Positions 25,884 to 35,643 of a DNA stretch of 64,000 bases are shown here, in pieces. The stretch is from Flavobacteriaceae bacterium (lineage in GTDB: Bacteria > Bacteroidota > Bacteroidia > Flavobacteriales > Flavobacteriaceae). The stretch lies in NCBI GenBank assembly GCA_947448525.1, contig CANFNV010000007.1:1-64000 (forward strand), given 5' to 3'. The notes below the pieces were generated by a model. That model saw only the letters and a list, made by a program, of their open reading frames with translations, did not search any database and was not told where the DNA came from. The position numbers and the translations under genes are program-made. Positions within the stretch are counted from its first letter, which is position 1, and each line of letters starts with the position of its first letter.

Positions 25884-28073
25884 TTATCTGGTAAACAATA
25901 ACTCTCTATATTTAACCAAAGTCCATGTTTCGTTATCTACTAAAAGCTCTAATTTATCGCAATGTTCTCTAATTACTTCAAAATAAGGTTTCACTTTATC
26001 ACAGTATGATTCCGCCATTTTTTGAGCATCCGTTAAAATATTTGCTTTTTTACGAGCTTCTGTCATGGCTTCTACATGTGTGTTAATACCTTCAATGTGT
26101 TCTGATATTTCTTTGATCAAAACAATTTGTTCTTTGGCAATTTTTTCAAAGTCTTTTCCAAAAATTTCTTTCAAACCACGAACGTTTTCAATCAATGTGT
26201 TTTGGTAACGGATTGCAGTTGGAATTACATGATTTCGAGCAATATCGCCTAAAACTCTTCCTTCAATTTGAATTTTTTTAGTGTATTCTTCCAATTCAAT
26301 TTCATATCGGGCTTCTACTTCAATATGGTTCATCACGTTCAAATCTTTGAACAAATCCAATGCTTTTTTAGAAACTTTAGCTTTTAGTGCAGCAGGGGTA
26401 GTTTTATGATTACTTAAACCACGTTTTTTAGCTTCTTTTTCCCAAGCCTCGCTGTAACCGTCTCCTTCAAAAAGTATGTTTTTAGTTTCTTTAATGTATT
26501 CTCTCAATACATTGAATATTGCTTCGTCTTTCTTTAAATCATTCTTTTCAATTAAAGCATCTACTTCTTTTTTGAAGTCCTTCAATTGTTTCGCCACAAT
26601 CGAATTTAACGTAGTCATTGCATTCGCGCAGTTTGCTGAAGATCCAACCGCTCTAAATTCAAATTTATTTCCTGTGAATGCAAATGGAGATGTTCTATTT
26701 CTATCGGTATTATCCAACATAACGTCTGGAATTTTACCTACTACGTTCAGTTTCAAATCGGTTTTTTCTTCGGGAGATAATTTACCTTTAGAAACTCCTT
26801 CTAATTCTGCCAAAACTTTGGTCAATTGTGCGCCAATAAATACCGATATAATGGCTGGCGGTGCTTCATTTGCTCCTAATCTATGATCGTTGCTTGCGGT
26901 AGCTATTGCCGCACGAAGTAATTCTTCATATTCTTGAACTGCTTTTATCGTATTGATAAAGAACGATAAAAATTGCAAATTACTCATCGGTGTTTTTCCT
27001 GGGGAAAGCAAATTCACACCAGTATCTGTGGCCATTGACCAGTTGTTATGTTTTCCAGAACCATTTACGCCCTTAAAAGGTTTTTCATGGAACAACACTT
27101 TAAAATCATGACGCTCACCTACTTTTGACATTACATCCATTAATAAAGAGTTGTGGTCAACAGCTAAATTAGTTTCTTCAAATATTGGAGCTAACTCAAA
27201 TTGATTGGGAGCCACTTCATTGTGACGTGTTTTCACTGGAATTCCTAATAACATGCATTCTTCTTCCAATTCTCTCATATAATTTAATGCGCGTGAAGGA
27301 ATCGAACCGAAATAATGGTCATCTAATTGTTGTCCTTTTGCGGAAGTATGTCCCAACAACGTTCTGCCTGTCATGACAATATCGGGACGAGAATTCGCCA
27401 AAGCGGAATCTACCAAGAAATACTCTTGTTCCCATCCTAAAGTGGCAGTAACTTTTTTAACGTTTTTGTCAAAATATTTACATACATCGGTTGCGGCTTC
27501 ATCCACAGCATTCAAGGCACGTAAAAGCGGAGTTTTATAATCTAAAGCTTCACCGGTATAAGAAATGAAAACGGTTGGAATACATAAAGTAGTTCCAAAT
27601 ATAAATGCTGGTGAAGTTGGATCCCAAGCGGTATATCCACGAGCTTCAAACGTATTTCTAATACCACCATTTGGGAAGGATGAAGCATCGGGCTCTTGTT
27701 GTACTAATTGACCTCCACCAAATTTTTCAACTGGATCGGAACCGTCATAAGATGTTTCAAAAAAAGCATCGTGCTTTTCAGCAGTTGTTCCAGTTAATGG
27801 TTGAAACCAGTGCGTATAATGAGTAACTCCTTTAGACAAAGCCCATTCTTTCATTCCCATTGCGATATAATCGGCTAATTTTCGATCAATTTTAGTTCCG
27901 TGTTGCACCGCATCTTTTACCCCTTTATAAGCATCGGAAGTTAAATACTGCTTCATCGCTTTATCATTAAACACATTGAAACCAAAAAGATCTGATTTTT
28001 TACCAGCTTCTTCAAATTTTACAGGTTTTCTACCGGAAGCATCTTTTAGTGCTTGGAAACGTAAAGTTGACAT
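25884..28073 (-). CDS. glnN: Glutamine synthetase type III
   Basis: A 729-residue cytoplasmic enzyme that makes glutamine from glutamate, ammonia and ATP. The length and order of motifs are those of GSIII, the large type common in Bacteroidota. They include the PNGGIRNTFEARGYTAWDP N-terminal block, LGWEQEYFLVD, TRHNEVAPNQFELAPIFEE (acidic metal ligands), GSGKHNNWSMAT and NRTSPFAFTGNKFEFRA. The C-terminal helical extension is also typical. It is monocistronic and divergent from the TerC gene. The 183-base gap holds a CAAATATA (minus-strand -7-like box, 28114-28121). Confidence 0.95.
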   Translation of the reverse strand: MSTLRFQALKDASGRKPVKFEEAGKKSDLFGFNVFNDKAMKQYLTSDAYKGVKDAVQHGTKIDRKLADYIAMGMKEWALSKGVTHYTHWFQPLTGTTAEKHDAFFETSYDGSDPVEKFGGGQLVQQEPDASSFPNGGIRNTFEARGYTAWDPTSPAFIFGTTLCIPTVFISYTGEALDYKTPLLRALNAVDEAATDVCKYFDKNVKKVTATLGWEQEYFLVDSALANSRPDIVMTGRTLLGHTSAKGQQLDDHYFGSIPSRALNYMRELEEECMLLGIPVKTRHNEVAPNQFELAPIFEETNLAVDHNSLLMDVMSKVGERHDFKVLFHEKPFKGVNGSGKHNNWSMATDTGVNLLSPGKTPMSNLQFLSFFINTIKAVQEYEELLRAAIATASNDHRLGANEAPPAIISVFIGAQLTKVLAELEGVSKGKLSPEEKTDLKLNVVGKIPDVMLDNTDRNRTSPFAFTGNKFEFRAVGSSANCANAMTTLNSIVAKQLKDFKKEVDALIEKNDLKKDEAIFNVLREYIKETKNILFEGDGYSEAWEKEAKKRGLSNHKTTPAALKAKVSKKALDLFKDLNVMNHIEVEARYEIELEEYTKKIQIEGRVLGDIARNHVIPTAIRYQNTLIENVRGLKEIFGKDFEKIAKEQIVLIKEISEHIEGINTHVEAMTEARKKANILTDAQKMAESYCDKVKPYFEVIREHCDKLELLVDNETWTLVKYRELLFTR

Positions 28074-28256
28074 AAAAATTAATTTTTTAAAGTTATACCC
28101 TAATAATTTAATGCAAATATAATACTATTTTAATTAAAAAATATATACACCCTATTTTTTTAGGGGTAATTTTGATAATTGTTAATTATTATTATGAATT
28201 TTTACAACTGTTGATTAATGGTTATCTTTGTCATTAATAATTTGTAATTAACTATA

Positions 28257-29201
28257 ATGGTTTGGATTGTATTCATAGCAGCCGTTTTACTTTTATTAGC
28301 TTTAGATTTAGGAATCTTCAATAAAACGCCTCATATTATCTGTTCTAAAGAAGCTGGAATTTGGAGTGGAATATGGGTAACTTTATCTTTATCTTTTTCT
28401 GGAGTCATTTATTGGTTGTATGAGCAAAATTATATTGCTAATCCTGATCATCTAAAACCTGCGGTGGCTTCTGTGAAATTCATTACAGGGTATTTGATAG
28501 AATTATCATTAAGTGCTGATAATATTTTTGTGATTGCAATTATATTTGCTTCTTTTAAAATTGCTCAGAAATACCAACATCGAATTTTGTTTTGGGGCAT
28601 TATTGGCGCCATCATTTTTAGAGGTTCTATGATATTTTTTGGCGTAATCTTAATCAGAAAAATTGATTGGACCACCTACATTTTTGGTGGATTTTTGGTT
28701 TTTACTGCAATCAAAATGTTTTTCAAAAAAGAAGAAGACGAATTCAATCCGGAAGAATCTTTGGTGTATAAGATAATTGGAAAAATAATTCCGATTACAC
28801 ATCACAAAGACAAAGAACACTTTTTTGTAAAGGAAAACAATCGCAATTACGCCACGCCTTTGTTGGTTACACTAATAGTAATTGAAGTGATGGATATGGT
28901 ATTTGCTCTAGATAGCGTTCCGGCAATTTTGGCAATTACATCCGATCCATTTTTAGTATTTAGTTCCAATATTTTTGCCATACTGGGTTTGCGTTCGATG
29001 TATTTTTTCTTGGCCAAAATGTTGGAGAAATTCCGATATTTAGAATACAGTTTGATTGCTATTCTAATTTTTATTGGAATTAAGATGCTCATTGTTCATT
29101 TCTATAAATTCCCCGAATGGGTTTCATTGGGTTTTATAGGAATAGCATTAGTAATCGGAATTGTAGTTTCTTTAAAATTAGCAGGTCCAAAAGAAAAATA
29201 A
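28257..29201 (+). CDS. TerC-family integral membrane protein (Alx-like)
   Basis: A 314-residue protein with about nine transmembrane helices. The two family signatures, each with conserved acidic residues in the membrane, are ELSLSADNIFVIAII and VMDMVFALDSVPAILAI, followed by FAILGLRSMYFFLA. TerC/Alx proteins export manganese or support metal homeostasis and membrane protein metallation, and that role is inferred from family. I saw no yybP-ykoY riboswitch in the 183-base upstream gap. A TATCTTTG box is close to the start. Confidence 0.9.
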   Translation: MVWIVFIAAVLLLLALDLGIFNKTPHIICSKEAGIWSGIWVTLSLSFSGVIYWLYEQNYIANPDHLKPAVASVKFITGYLIELSLSADNIFVIAIIFASFKIAQKYQHRILFWGIIGAIIFRGSMIFFGVILIRKIDWTTYIFGGFLVFTAIKMFFKKEEDEFNPEESLVYKIIGKIIPITHHKDKEHFFVKENNRNYATPLLVTLIVIEVMDMVFALDSVPAILAITSDPFLVFSSNIFAILGLRSMYFFLAKMLEKFRYLEYSLIAILIFIGIKMLIVHFYKFPEWVSLGFIGIALVIGIVVSLKLAGPKEK

Positions 29202-29234
29202 AAAAAGAGGATATACTATTGTACAACCTCTTTC
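29198..29234. terminator. Terminator between TerC and lipoprotein genes
   Basis: AAAGAGG (29204-29210) and CCTCTTT (29227-29233) pair. The A-run before the left arm gives a T-run on the minus strand, so it mainly ends the lipoprotein gene, whose stop is about 30 bases away. Confidence 0.7.
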
Positions 29235-29261
29235 CAAACAAACTAAAGATTAACCAAAAAC

Positions 29262-29780
29262 CTATTGCTCTTTAATAACTTTAGATTCTTCAATATTAAA
29301 CGCTTTTGCTACTGCATTGTAATCCGCATAATCAATATTAGTAGCTTTTTTATTTCCTTTGTTTGAAGGAATTATAACAATTCTAAGTACTTGATTGGTT
29401 CTATAACTAGTATTGACACCAGCTAAATCATAGCCATCCATGTATATATTTGCATCATATTGTGTAAAATCGAAATCATATCTAAAATCTAAAACACCTG
29501 TATTGGTGTAATAAGTTTCTGGAAGTAATTTCCAAACATCAGTTCCATTTACGCCACCCGATAATCGATAAACCAAGGCCATATCTGTTGGATAAATAGT
29601 TTGAGGAAACGTAATTAAGGTGCTAAAATTATTTGCTGTTGTAAAAGATCTTACATATTCGTATGTAGTTGCAAGAAATTCATAGTTATTAGTAACTTGC
29701 TGAGCTGGAGTGTCATGTACGGTGCAACTTTGTAGCGAAATCATCCCGATAAGCGCAAACAATAAAGTAATCTTTCTCAT
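29262..29780 (-). CDS. Hypothetical lipoprotein
   Basis: A 172-residue lipoprotein: signal peptide MRKITLLFALIGMISLQSC with lipobox LQSC. The mature part is Tyr/Asn-rich with probable beta strands (LVYRLSGGVNGTDVWKLLP, LDFRYDFDFTQYDANIYMDG). The C-terminal YADYNAVAKAFNIEESKVI may be a helix. I recognise it as a type common in Flavobacteriaceae with no assigned function. It is monocistronic. The 185 bases upstream, shared with the DUF1543 gene, contain no other gene I can support. Confidence 0.7.
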   Translation of the reverse strand: MRKITLLFALIGMISLQSCTVHDTPAQQVTNNYEFLATTYEYVRSFTTANNFSTLITFPQTIYPTDMALVYRLSGGVNGTDVWKLLPETYYTNTGVLDFRYDFDFTQYDANIYMDGYDLAGVNTSYRTNQVLRIVIIPSNKGNKKATNIDYADYNAVAKAFNIEESKVIKEQ

Positions 29781-29965
29781 GGTTTTATTTTTTTTATGAT
29801 TAATGATATAATAGCTTATTCAATTGCTGTGCCAAAGTTTCATTTTAACAAAATATTGTAACTTTGAAACATGAAATCGCCATTAAACTCAAATTTTCAA
29901 GAGCTAAACCAATAAATAAAAAGGCGATACCATATATGACCTATAACAAATAAAATTTCACATAT

Positions 29966-30529
29966 ATGAACAACGAGAATAAACTCTATATGATCATGCT
30001 TGGCTGTCGCCCAAAAGGTCGCTTCACTGAGCAACATGATATTTTTTTTGGAATCGGAAAATCATTAAAAGAATTAATACCAAGCATGAAAGCGTTTTGG
30101 CCAGAAGCTAAAGGTCAAATTCATATTGATGCTTGGCGCGAAGTTACCGTTGTAGATAATTTTAATATTGAGGTGTTAGCAAAAGGAACCTCAACAGAGT
30201 CTAACTCACATTTATTTTTCATCAACCTTGGTGGGTATAAAGAAGATGAATTTGAAGAATACCATTATAAAGTTTTAGCCGTGGGCGAATCTTTAACAGA
30301 TGCTACCAAAAATGCCAAAGAAACTATTTTCTATAAACATTGCGGATTTAAAGGCGCTACTTCTCATATTGATGATAAATTCGGAATTGATGTTGACGAT
30401 GCTTTTAATGTTAAAGAAATTCTTCATCCAGTATTTACAGACCAATTTGAAATATACATTTATTCAAATCCAAATCCAATAAAAGATCAATTGCACATCG
30501 GGTATTTGAAATTGGATAAAATCTTTTAA
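29966..30529 (+). CDS. DUF1543 domain protein
   Basis: A 187-residue cytoplasmic protein recognised by LYMIMLGCRPKGRFTEQHDIFFGIG, the mark of DUF1543 (here cut for length to YMIMLGCRPKGRFTEQHD). A second, weaker repeat begins near HYKVLAVGESLTDATKNAK, and FKGATSHIDDKFGIDVDD follows. Function unknown. The start codon lies in one of two CATATATGA copies spaced 30 bases apart (29931 and 29961); the first leads only to a five-codon frame. A tiny basic ORF follows after two bases. Confidence 0.82.
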   Translation: MNNENKLYMIMLGCRPKGRFTEQHDIFFGIGKSLKELIPSMKAFWPEAKGQIHIDAWREVTVVDNFNIEVLAKGTSTESNSHLFFINLGGYKEDEFEEYHYKVLAVGESLTDATKNAKETIFYKHCGFKGATSHIDDKFGIDVDDAFNVKEILHPVFTDQFEIYIYSNPNPIKDQLHIGYLKLDKIF

Positions 30530-30531
30530 TT

Positions 30532-30675
30532 ATGAGCAGAAATAACGAAGGAAATATCAAAAAGCACAATGACAAACTTCACAAAGAGCAAGATAAAGTC
30601 AAAGCCAAAAAAGTAGCTCGAGAAGAAAAACGAAAAGAAATAGTTCGAAAATTCAACGAAAGTAAAAATAAATAG
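30532..30675 (+). CDS. Small highly charged protein (47 residues)
   Basis: An ATG two bases after the DUF1543 stop opens a 47-codon frame reading MSRNNEGNIKKHNDKLHKE, then QDKVKAKKVAREEKRKEIV, ending in NESKNK. It is almost entirely Lys, Glu, Arg, Asn and Asp and should be one basic helix. Tight spacing suggests co-translation with DUF1543. It may bind nucleic acid or a partner protein, but nothing in the sequence proves it. It ends three bases before the stop of the convergent PKD/T9SS gene. Confidence 0.6.
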   Translation: MSRNNEGNIKKHNDKLHKEQDKVKAKKVAREEKRKEIVRKFNESKNK

Positions 30676-30678
30676 CTT

Positions 30679-32268
30679 TTATTTAAGAGTATTATTTTTA
30701 ATTATTTTCTTAATTATAGGGCCATTTTCGGTAATGATTTTTACAAAATACAATCCGTTAGATTGAGTTGATAAATCCAGTTTGTCAGTTACAAATTCAC
30801 CTAAAATAGTATAAATAGCAACGCTTTTTACCTCACCTAATTGATTACTGCCAATAGAAATTAGTCCCGTTGTTGGGTTTGGGTATAATACTATTTCGTT
30901 ATCCGCATTAAAAGAAGCTATGCTCAACAAATCAACGGTATAGCAATTTGATATACTTTGACAACCATTTGTGGTTAATTGAACGGCATAATTGCCGCTA
31001 ACTGTTGGTGAAAAGGTTTGTGCAATTTGACCGTTTATTGGTGCATTATTGTTGTCGCAATCAACCCAAGTATATGTTGTTCCTGCTAAAGTTCTATCAG
31101 CAGTTAAAGTTGTCCCGTTAACTGTAACACCAGTTGTGAAAGCATTTTGTGTATCGGTAATTGTTACTGGAATTGTAATGGTATCCACTTGATCGGGATT
31201 ACAAAATACATTTGTAATAGTTAGAGTTACTTGTTTTACTCCAGGGCAACTAAAATTATGTGTTGGATTTATTGCTGTGCTTGCTGCTGAACCATCACCA
31301 AAATCCCAACTTAAATTATCAAAATTGGAGCTTCCGTTAATAAATGAAACTGAAGCGTTATTAGTGGTAGAATTAAAATCACTTGCGGCAGGAAAAAATC
31401 CAAAAATAGCGGTTGGAGTTAAACAACGTTTAATATCAAAATAAGTAATATTGGTGGGAATAAATTGTGTTGCTACTTCATTTCCATCTACTTGCAAAAC
31501 GGGAATTCCATAAGCAGGATCAAACCATTTGTAGGAAACTGTTGTAACGGTATTTTGTGTTGGTGTTCCGCTAACGGTAACCGTGATGTCATTTACTACA
31601 GTAGTTTTCATTTTCAGTACATTAGAAAAAGTTCCAAAAGGAGTAATAAGCGAACCCCAACCTTCAACCAAATTAGTACGTTGTCCCGTAGAGGCATATT
31701 GAATAGGCACCCCTAAATTAGTCAAATCTAAACTTAAAGCATTATTATTGGTGTAATTGTCATTAAAATGAATGGGAAATTGATACAATACGTCCGCTGT
31801 TTGATATGAGGCCACAAACGGAACTGTGGTGCCATTAAAAGTTATAGAAGAACCTATCATTCTATTTTCCAAGTATGTTGTGGATAATTTAAGATGATCA
31901 ATTACGTTTGTTAAACCAAAACCTTGAATTTGAATTCCATCAGTTAACTTAGTTGCTAAATTAAAATTACTAGTGAACTGAGAATTACAATTAAAAATAT
32001 ATCCGTTAAATAAGCACCAAATATTTTTATATCCTGCACTGTTTGGATTTTGGTATAAAAGTGTTTCTTGAGTACTAGGGGTAAGCGTGCTGTAATCCCA
32101 ATTGAAATTTGTTCCAGTCTGTACAAAATCATTTCCCACTAAACCAGTATTGGAATGGCTAACAATAAACGATTCGTTTTGTGCAGCATAATCGGATGAA
32201 AGATAAGTGGTTTGTGCAAAACTTAAAGCAGATGTAAAACTCAATAACAAAAAGGTAATTTTTTTCAT
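30679..32268 (-). CDS. Secreted PKD-domain protein with T9SS sorting domain
   Basis: A 529-residue exported protein. The signal peptide is MKKITFLLLSFTSALSFAQ. The first 280 residues are a beta-rich domain I do not recognise. A PKD domain follows (NLSWDFGDGSAASTAINPTHNF ... KQVTLTITN, cited in parts: WDFGDGSAAS), then an Ig-like stretch, and a T9SS type A sorting domain (LYPNPTTGLISIGS ... NGLYFVKIITENGPIIKKI). It is probably surface-exposed or released. The start at MKKITFLLL gives a clean signal peptide; an earlier ATG adds nine unhelpful residues. Confidence 0.83.
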   Translation of the reverse strand: MKKITFLLLSFTSALSFAQTTYLSSDYAAQNESFIVSHSNTGLVGNDFVQTGTNFNWDYSTLTPSTQETLLYQNPNSAGYKNIWCLFNGYIFNCNSQFTSNFNLATKLTDGIQIQGFGLTNVIDHLKLSTTYLENRMIGSSITFNGTTVPFVASYQTADVLYQFPIHFNDNYTNNNALSLDLTNLGVPIQYASTGQRTNLVEGWGSLITPFGTFSNVLKMKTTVVNDITVTVSGTPTQNTVTTVSYKWFDPAYGIPVLQVDGNEVATQFIPTNITYFDIKRCLTPTAIFGFFPAASDFNSTTNNASVSFINGSSNFDNLSWDFGDGSAASTAINPTHNFSCPGVKQVTLTITNVFCNPDQVDTITIPVTITDTQNAFTTGVTVNGTTLTADRTLAGTTYTWVDCDNNNAPINGQIAQTFSPTVSGNYAVQLTTNGCQSISNCYTVDLLSIASFNADNEIVLYPNPTTGLISIGSNQLGEVKSVAIYTILGEFVTDKLDLSTQSNGLYFVKIITENGPIIKKIIKNNTLK

Positions 32269-32363
32269 GATAGAATTCTTAAAAAATGATTTCAAAGTAA
32301 AGCAATCTAGTTGAATTATACAAGGTAAGTAGTTGAAAATGATAATAAACGAATCAAGTTATA

Positions 32364-32837
32364 TTATTTATTTTGTATCGGAATCCAAATTTCTTCTTCT
32401 GAGTTGGGATCATTATTCTTGTATTTTTCACCTAAGATTTCAAATTGCGGATGAGTTCCTAGTTCGTATCCGGAACCGGGCAACCATTCGGTATAAATTG
32501 CTTTAAAAAATGCAGCAACATTACTTTGATCTCCTATATAATTAAAAATAGCATACAACCCTTCCGGAATTAATAGGGTTTCCATTCCGACGGGAATAAA
32601 ATCGAAATTAGAAACCGAAACGGCAGCCCATTTTACAAAAGTTTCGTTTATTCCGAAAGAAAACCCAGTTGGATTGATTTGAATGTTATACAAATCACTT
32701 CCAACAGCGTTCTGAATTTCTTTTCGACGCGGCATAAAACCACTCCATAATTCAAATGCACGGTAATTGGCAAATGTAAATGAAAGATTTTGACCAATGA
32801 ATTGAGTCGCCGGAAAAGTTTTTATAACTGCATTCAT
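32364..32837 (-). CDS. GyrI-like / effector-binding domain protein
   Basis: A 157-residue single-domain protein of the GyrI-like small-molecule-binding fold (the AraC effector-binding family). Recognised by the opening strand IKTFPATQFIGQNL, the GLYAIFNYIGD strand, FFKAIYTEWLPGSGYELG and the closing EEEIWIPIQ. No DNA-binding domain is attached, so it is a stand-alone ligand binder or hydrolase-like member. It follows lpxK by 33 bases on the same strand and may be read through from it. No function in lipid A synthesis should be inferred. Confidence 0.8.
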   Translation of the reverse strand: MNAVIKTFPATQFIGQNLSFTFANYRAFELWSGFMPRRKEIQNAVGSDLYNIQINPTGFSFGINETFVKWAAVSVSNFDFIPVGMETLLIPEGLYAIFNYIGDQSNVAAFFKAIYTEWLPGSGYELGTHPQFEILGEKYKNNDPNSEEEIWIPIQNK

Positions 32838-32870
32838 AATTCTGTTGAAAAACCTTTTTTAATAATGAAA

Positions 32871-33887
32871 TTAACGATTTCTAAAACATCCTTCCAAATA
32901 ATTAAATATTGTTTTATTAAAATCACTTCCATTGGAAAGAAACCTGCTTTTTATAGGCAAATAATAAAGAGATAGTAGCGATTTTGCTTTCAGGCGAACA
33001 TAATCTTTTTCAGTTGTAATGATTAATCTATTATGGGCTTTTTTTTCTATTTCTTTAATATCGTTATCTGTAAAATAATGATGGTCAGCATATACCATTT
33101 TGTTTTCTTCTCTGGCTTCCAAATAAGAGAAAAAGGGTTCGGGTTTTGCAATACCTGCCAAAAGTAATTTATCAATATTCATGATTTCTTCAACACTTTT
33201 GGTTTCCAATTCATTGTAGATTTTGTCGTCATAATCAATACAACTAAAATAAATAGGAACATCAAAACCTATTTTATTTTTGATTTGCTGCTGCGCAATT
33301 TCTGATAAATCTTTCGGACATTTCGTGACAATTATTACATCGGAGCGCTTAACTCCATTTCTGTATTCTCGAAGAGTACCCGTTGGAAGCATAAAATCAT
33401 TACAAAATAAATCATTGTATGCAGTCAATAAAATATAAAATCCTGCTTTCACTTTGCGGTGTTGGAACGCGTCATCTAGTAAAATTATTTCGGGCTTGTC
33501 TATTAAAGATAATAATTTTTCAATTCCATTTTTTCTATCGGCATCTACTGCAACCCTAATTTGAGGAAATTTTTGATACATTTGGAACGGTTCGTCTCCC
33601 AAAATTTCGATAGTTGAATTTGCATCTGCCAAACAAAATCCTTCCGATTTTCGTTTGTATCCTCTACTTAAAGTCGCAATTTTATAATTTGGCGAAAGTA
33701 ATCGAATTAAATATTCTATTTGAGGGGTTTTTCCGGTGCCGCCAACGCTGAGGTTTCCAACAGCAATTATTGGAATACCGAAGGAGTACGACTTTAATAC
33801 TTCTTTGTCGAATAAGAAATTTCTAATGGAATTGATAGCTCCATAGATAACCGCAAAAGGAAAAAGTAAATACCTTAAAATAATCAT
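32871..33887 (-). CDS. lpxK: Tetraacyldisaccharide 4'-kinase
   Basis: A 338-residue inner-membrane-associated kinase that phosphorylates the 4' position of the lipid A disaccharide. Visible are the N-terminal membrane-binding helix (LLFPFAVIYGAINSIRNFLF), the P-loop GNLSVGGTGKTP, the DDAFQHRKV motif (catalytic Asp/His) and the C-terminal ITTEKDYVRLK. Length is normal for Bacteroidota. It shows that the organism makes a 4'-phosphorylatable lipid A. It heads a possible unit with the GyrI-like gene. Confidence 0.93.
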   Translation of the reverse strand: MIILRYLLFPFAVIYGAINSIRNFLFDKEVLKSYSFGIPIIAVGNLSVGGTGKTPQIEYLIRLLSPNYKIATLSRGYKRKSEGFCLADANSTIEILGDEPFQMYQKFPQIRVAVDADRKNGIEKLLSLIDKPEIILLDDAFQHRKVKAGFYILLTAYNDLFCNDFMLPTGTLREYRNGVKRSDVIIVTKCPKDLSEIAQQQIKNKIGFDVPIYFSCIDYDDKIYNELETKSVEEIMNIDKLLLAGIAKPEPFFSYLEAREENKMVYADHHYFTDNDIKEIEKKAHNRLIITTEKDYVRLKAKSLLSLYYLPIKSRFLSNGSDFNKTIFNYLEGCFRNR

Positions 33888-33936
33888 AGCACGAAAGTAA
33901 CATTTTTTTATCTTTGGAAGGAAATTAATTTTGAAA

Positions 33937-34500
33937 ATGAAATTTAATTATACATTTTTGATAGCTTTTTTGTTTTGCTTTCAAATAGGGTTTTCTCAAG
34001 AAAATCAAGATGCAGCAATACTGAAAATTTTATTAAGCAAATATTATAAAAATGAAAAAGTGATAGTAAAAAATCGCTTGCAACTCTTGAGTTTTTATTG
34101 TTCAAAAGCTCCAAATAATGAAGAGACGTTTGAAGTCATCACTAAAAGTGAATTATTGAAACAGAATTCAGTAGAAATAAAAAAACAAATTAATAATAAA
34201 TTAGAAGAAGATTGGTCAAAAGAATACAATACTGTTTTTAATAACCAAAATCAGTATTTGAAAAGCAAAGTCAATTCTTGCTTGTCAATAGATGAATTTC
34301 ACAAAGTATCCAAACGCTTTAATGACAACAACCAACGGTTAATGATTGTGAGCAAGCCCATGTATTTCGCCAAAAAATATTGTTTGGTTAAAGTGGCTTT
34401 TTATCGAAATATAGAGCATAATTATGGCTGTTATTTTTTGATAGAATACATAAATGATTCTTGGATAATCAAAGAAACTTTAAACGAATGGGAAACTTAA
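33937..34500 (+). CDS. Hypothetical exported protein
   Basis: A 187-residue protein. The signal peptide MKFNYTFLIAFLFCFQIGFSQ is followed by a helical charged part (about 25-110) and a more beta-like tail (MYFAKKYCLVKVAFYRNIE, then YFLIEYINDSWIIKETLNE). I do not recognise a family. The ATG is preferred to a TTG two codons earlier. It is divergent from lpxK and 24 bases before the Nif3-like gene, which it may be co-transcribed with. A TATCTTTG box (33909-33916) lies 20 bases upstream. Confidence 0.65.
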   Translation: MKFNYTFLIAFLFCFQIGFSQENQDAAILKILLSKYYKNEKVIVKNRLQLLSFYCSKAPNNEETFEVITKSELLKQNSVEIKKQINNKLEEDWSKEYNTVFNNQNQYLKSKVNSCLSIDEFHKVSKRFNDNNQRLMIVSKPMYFAKKYCLVKVAFYRNIEHNYGCYFLIEYINDSWIIKETLNEWET

Positions 34501-34524
34501 ATTTTAAATAGCAGTATTAGATTT

Positions 34525-35640
34525 ATGAAGATAAAACAAATTTTAAATATCCTAGAAGAAATGGCTCCTTTGGCTTATGCCGAAGACTTTGATAATGTTG
34601 GATTATTGGTAGGGAATCAAGAAAATGAAACCACCGGAATATTGGTTTGCCACGATGCTTTAGAAGCTGTTATTGAAGAAGCTATTGCTAAAAAATGCAA
34701 TTTAGTGGTTTGTTTTCATCCTATTTTATTTTCTGGATTGAAGAAAATTACGGGTAAAAATTATGTAGAGCGATCTTTACTAAAAGCAATAAAAAATGAT
34801 ATCGCAATTTATGCTGTGCATACGGCGTTAGACAATCACAAAAATGGAGTAAACAAAATTTTTTGCATTGCTTTAGGATTGAAAAAAACTAAAGTTTTAG
34901 TTCCGAAATCAAACTTTATTCAAAAATTAATAACCTATACAGTTCCCGAAAATGTAGAACAAGTTCGGAATGCACTATTCAATGCTGGTGCAGGAAAAAT
35001 AGGAAATTACGAAGAATGTAGTTTTAATTCACAAGGTATCGGTACCTACATGGGAAATGAAGATAGCAATCCAGAAATTGGCCAGCGATTTGAATTTGTT
35101 GAAACTCCAGAAGTCAAAATTGAAGTAATTTTCGAAAAACATTTACAGGGTAAAATCTTAAAAGCTTTATTTTCAAATCATGTTTATGAGGAAGTGGCCT
35201 ATGAAATTTATGAATTGCAAAATACGAATCAAAATATAGGTATAGGAATGATTGGCGAACTCGAAAAGCCAATGTCTGAATCGGAATTTTTGTCTTTTGT
35301 AAAAGAAAAAATGCAATGTGGCGGTATTCGTCATTCGGATTTGTTAGGAAAATCGATATCTAAGGTTGCTGTTCTTGGAGGTTCTGGAAGTTTTGCTATA
35401 AAAAATGCCATTCAAGCTGGAGCAGATATTTTTTTAACGTCCGATTTAAAATACCATAATTTTTATGAAGCTGAAAATCATATTGTTTTAGCTGATATTG
35501 GACACTTTGAGAGTGAAAGATATACAAAAAATTATATTGTTGATTTTCTTAAAGAAAAAATCACTAATTTTGCACCAAATTTGTCGGAAGACAGAGTTGT
35601 TTTATCAGAAGAAAATACAAATCCAGTTAAGTACTTATAG
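34525..35640 (+). CDS. Nif3-like dinuclear metal center protein (GTP cyclohydrolase I type 2 family)
   Basis: A 371-residue member of the NIF3/DUF34 family. Metal-binding segments are DFDNVGLLVG, VCFHPILF, HTALDNHKNGVN and ADIGHFESE (His/Glu ligands). The central insertion of about 100 residues (about 130-230) is the PII-like lid seen in long bacterial members. The family forms hexameric toroids with two metals per subunit, and its biochemical role is unsettled. It sits four bases before the coiled-coil protein gene, an association conserved across many bacteria. Confidence 0.9.
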   Translation: MKIKQILNILEEMAPLAYAEDFDNVGLLVGNQENETTGILVCHDALEAVIEEAIAKKCNLVVCFHPILFSGLKKITGKNYVERSLLKAIKNDIAIYAVHTALDNHKNGVNKIFCIALGLKKTKVLVPKSNFIQKLITYTVPENVEQVRNALFNAGAGKIGNYEECSFNSQGIGTYMGNEDSNPEIGQRFEFVETPEVKIEVIFEKHLQGKILKALFSNHVYEEVAYEIYELQNTNQNIGIGMIGELEKPMSESEFLSFVKEKMQCGGIRHSDLLGKSISKVAVLGGSGSFAIKNAIQAGADIFLTSDLKYHNFYEAENHIVLADIGHFESERYTKNYIVDFLKEKITNFAPNLSEDRVVLSEENTNPVKYL

Positions 35641-35643
35641 AAT

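Noticed and set aside
28074..28256. yybP-ykoY manganese riboswitch in front of TerC
   Set aside because: The gap is AT-rich and none of the conserved riboswitch elements is present.
29870..29914. Fourteen-codon frame MKSPLNSNFQELNQ upstream of DUF1543
   Set aside because: Too short and isolated, with no sign of coupling to the next gene.
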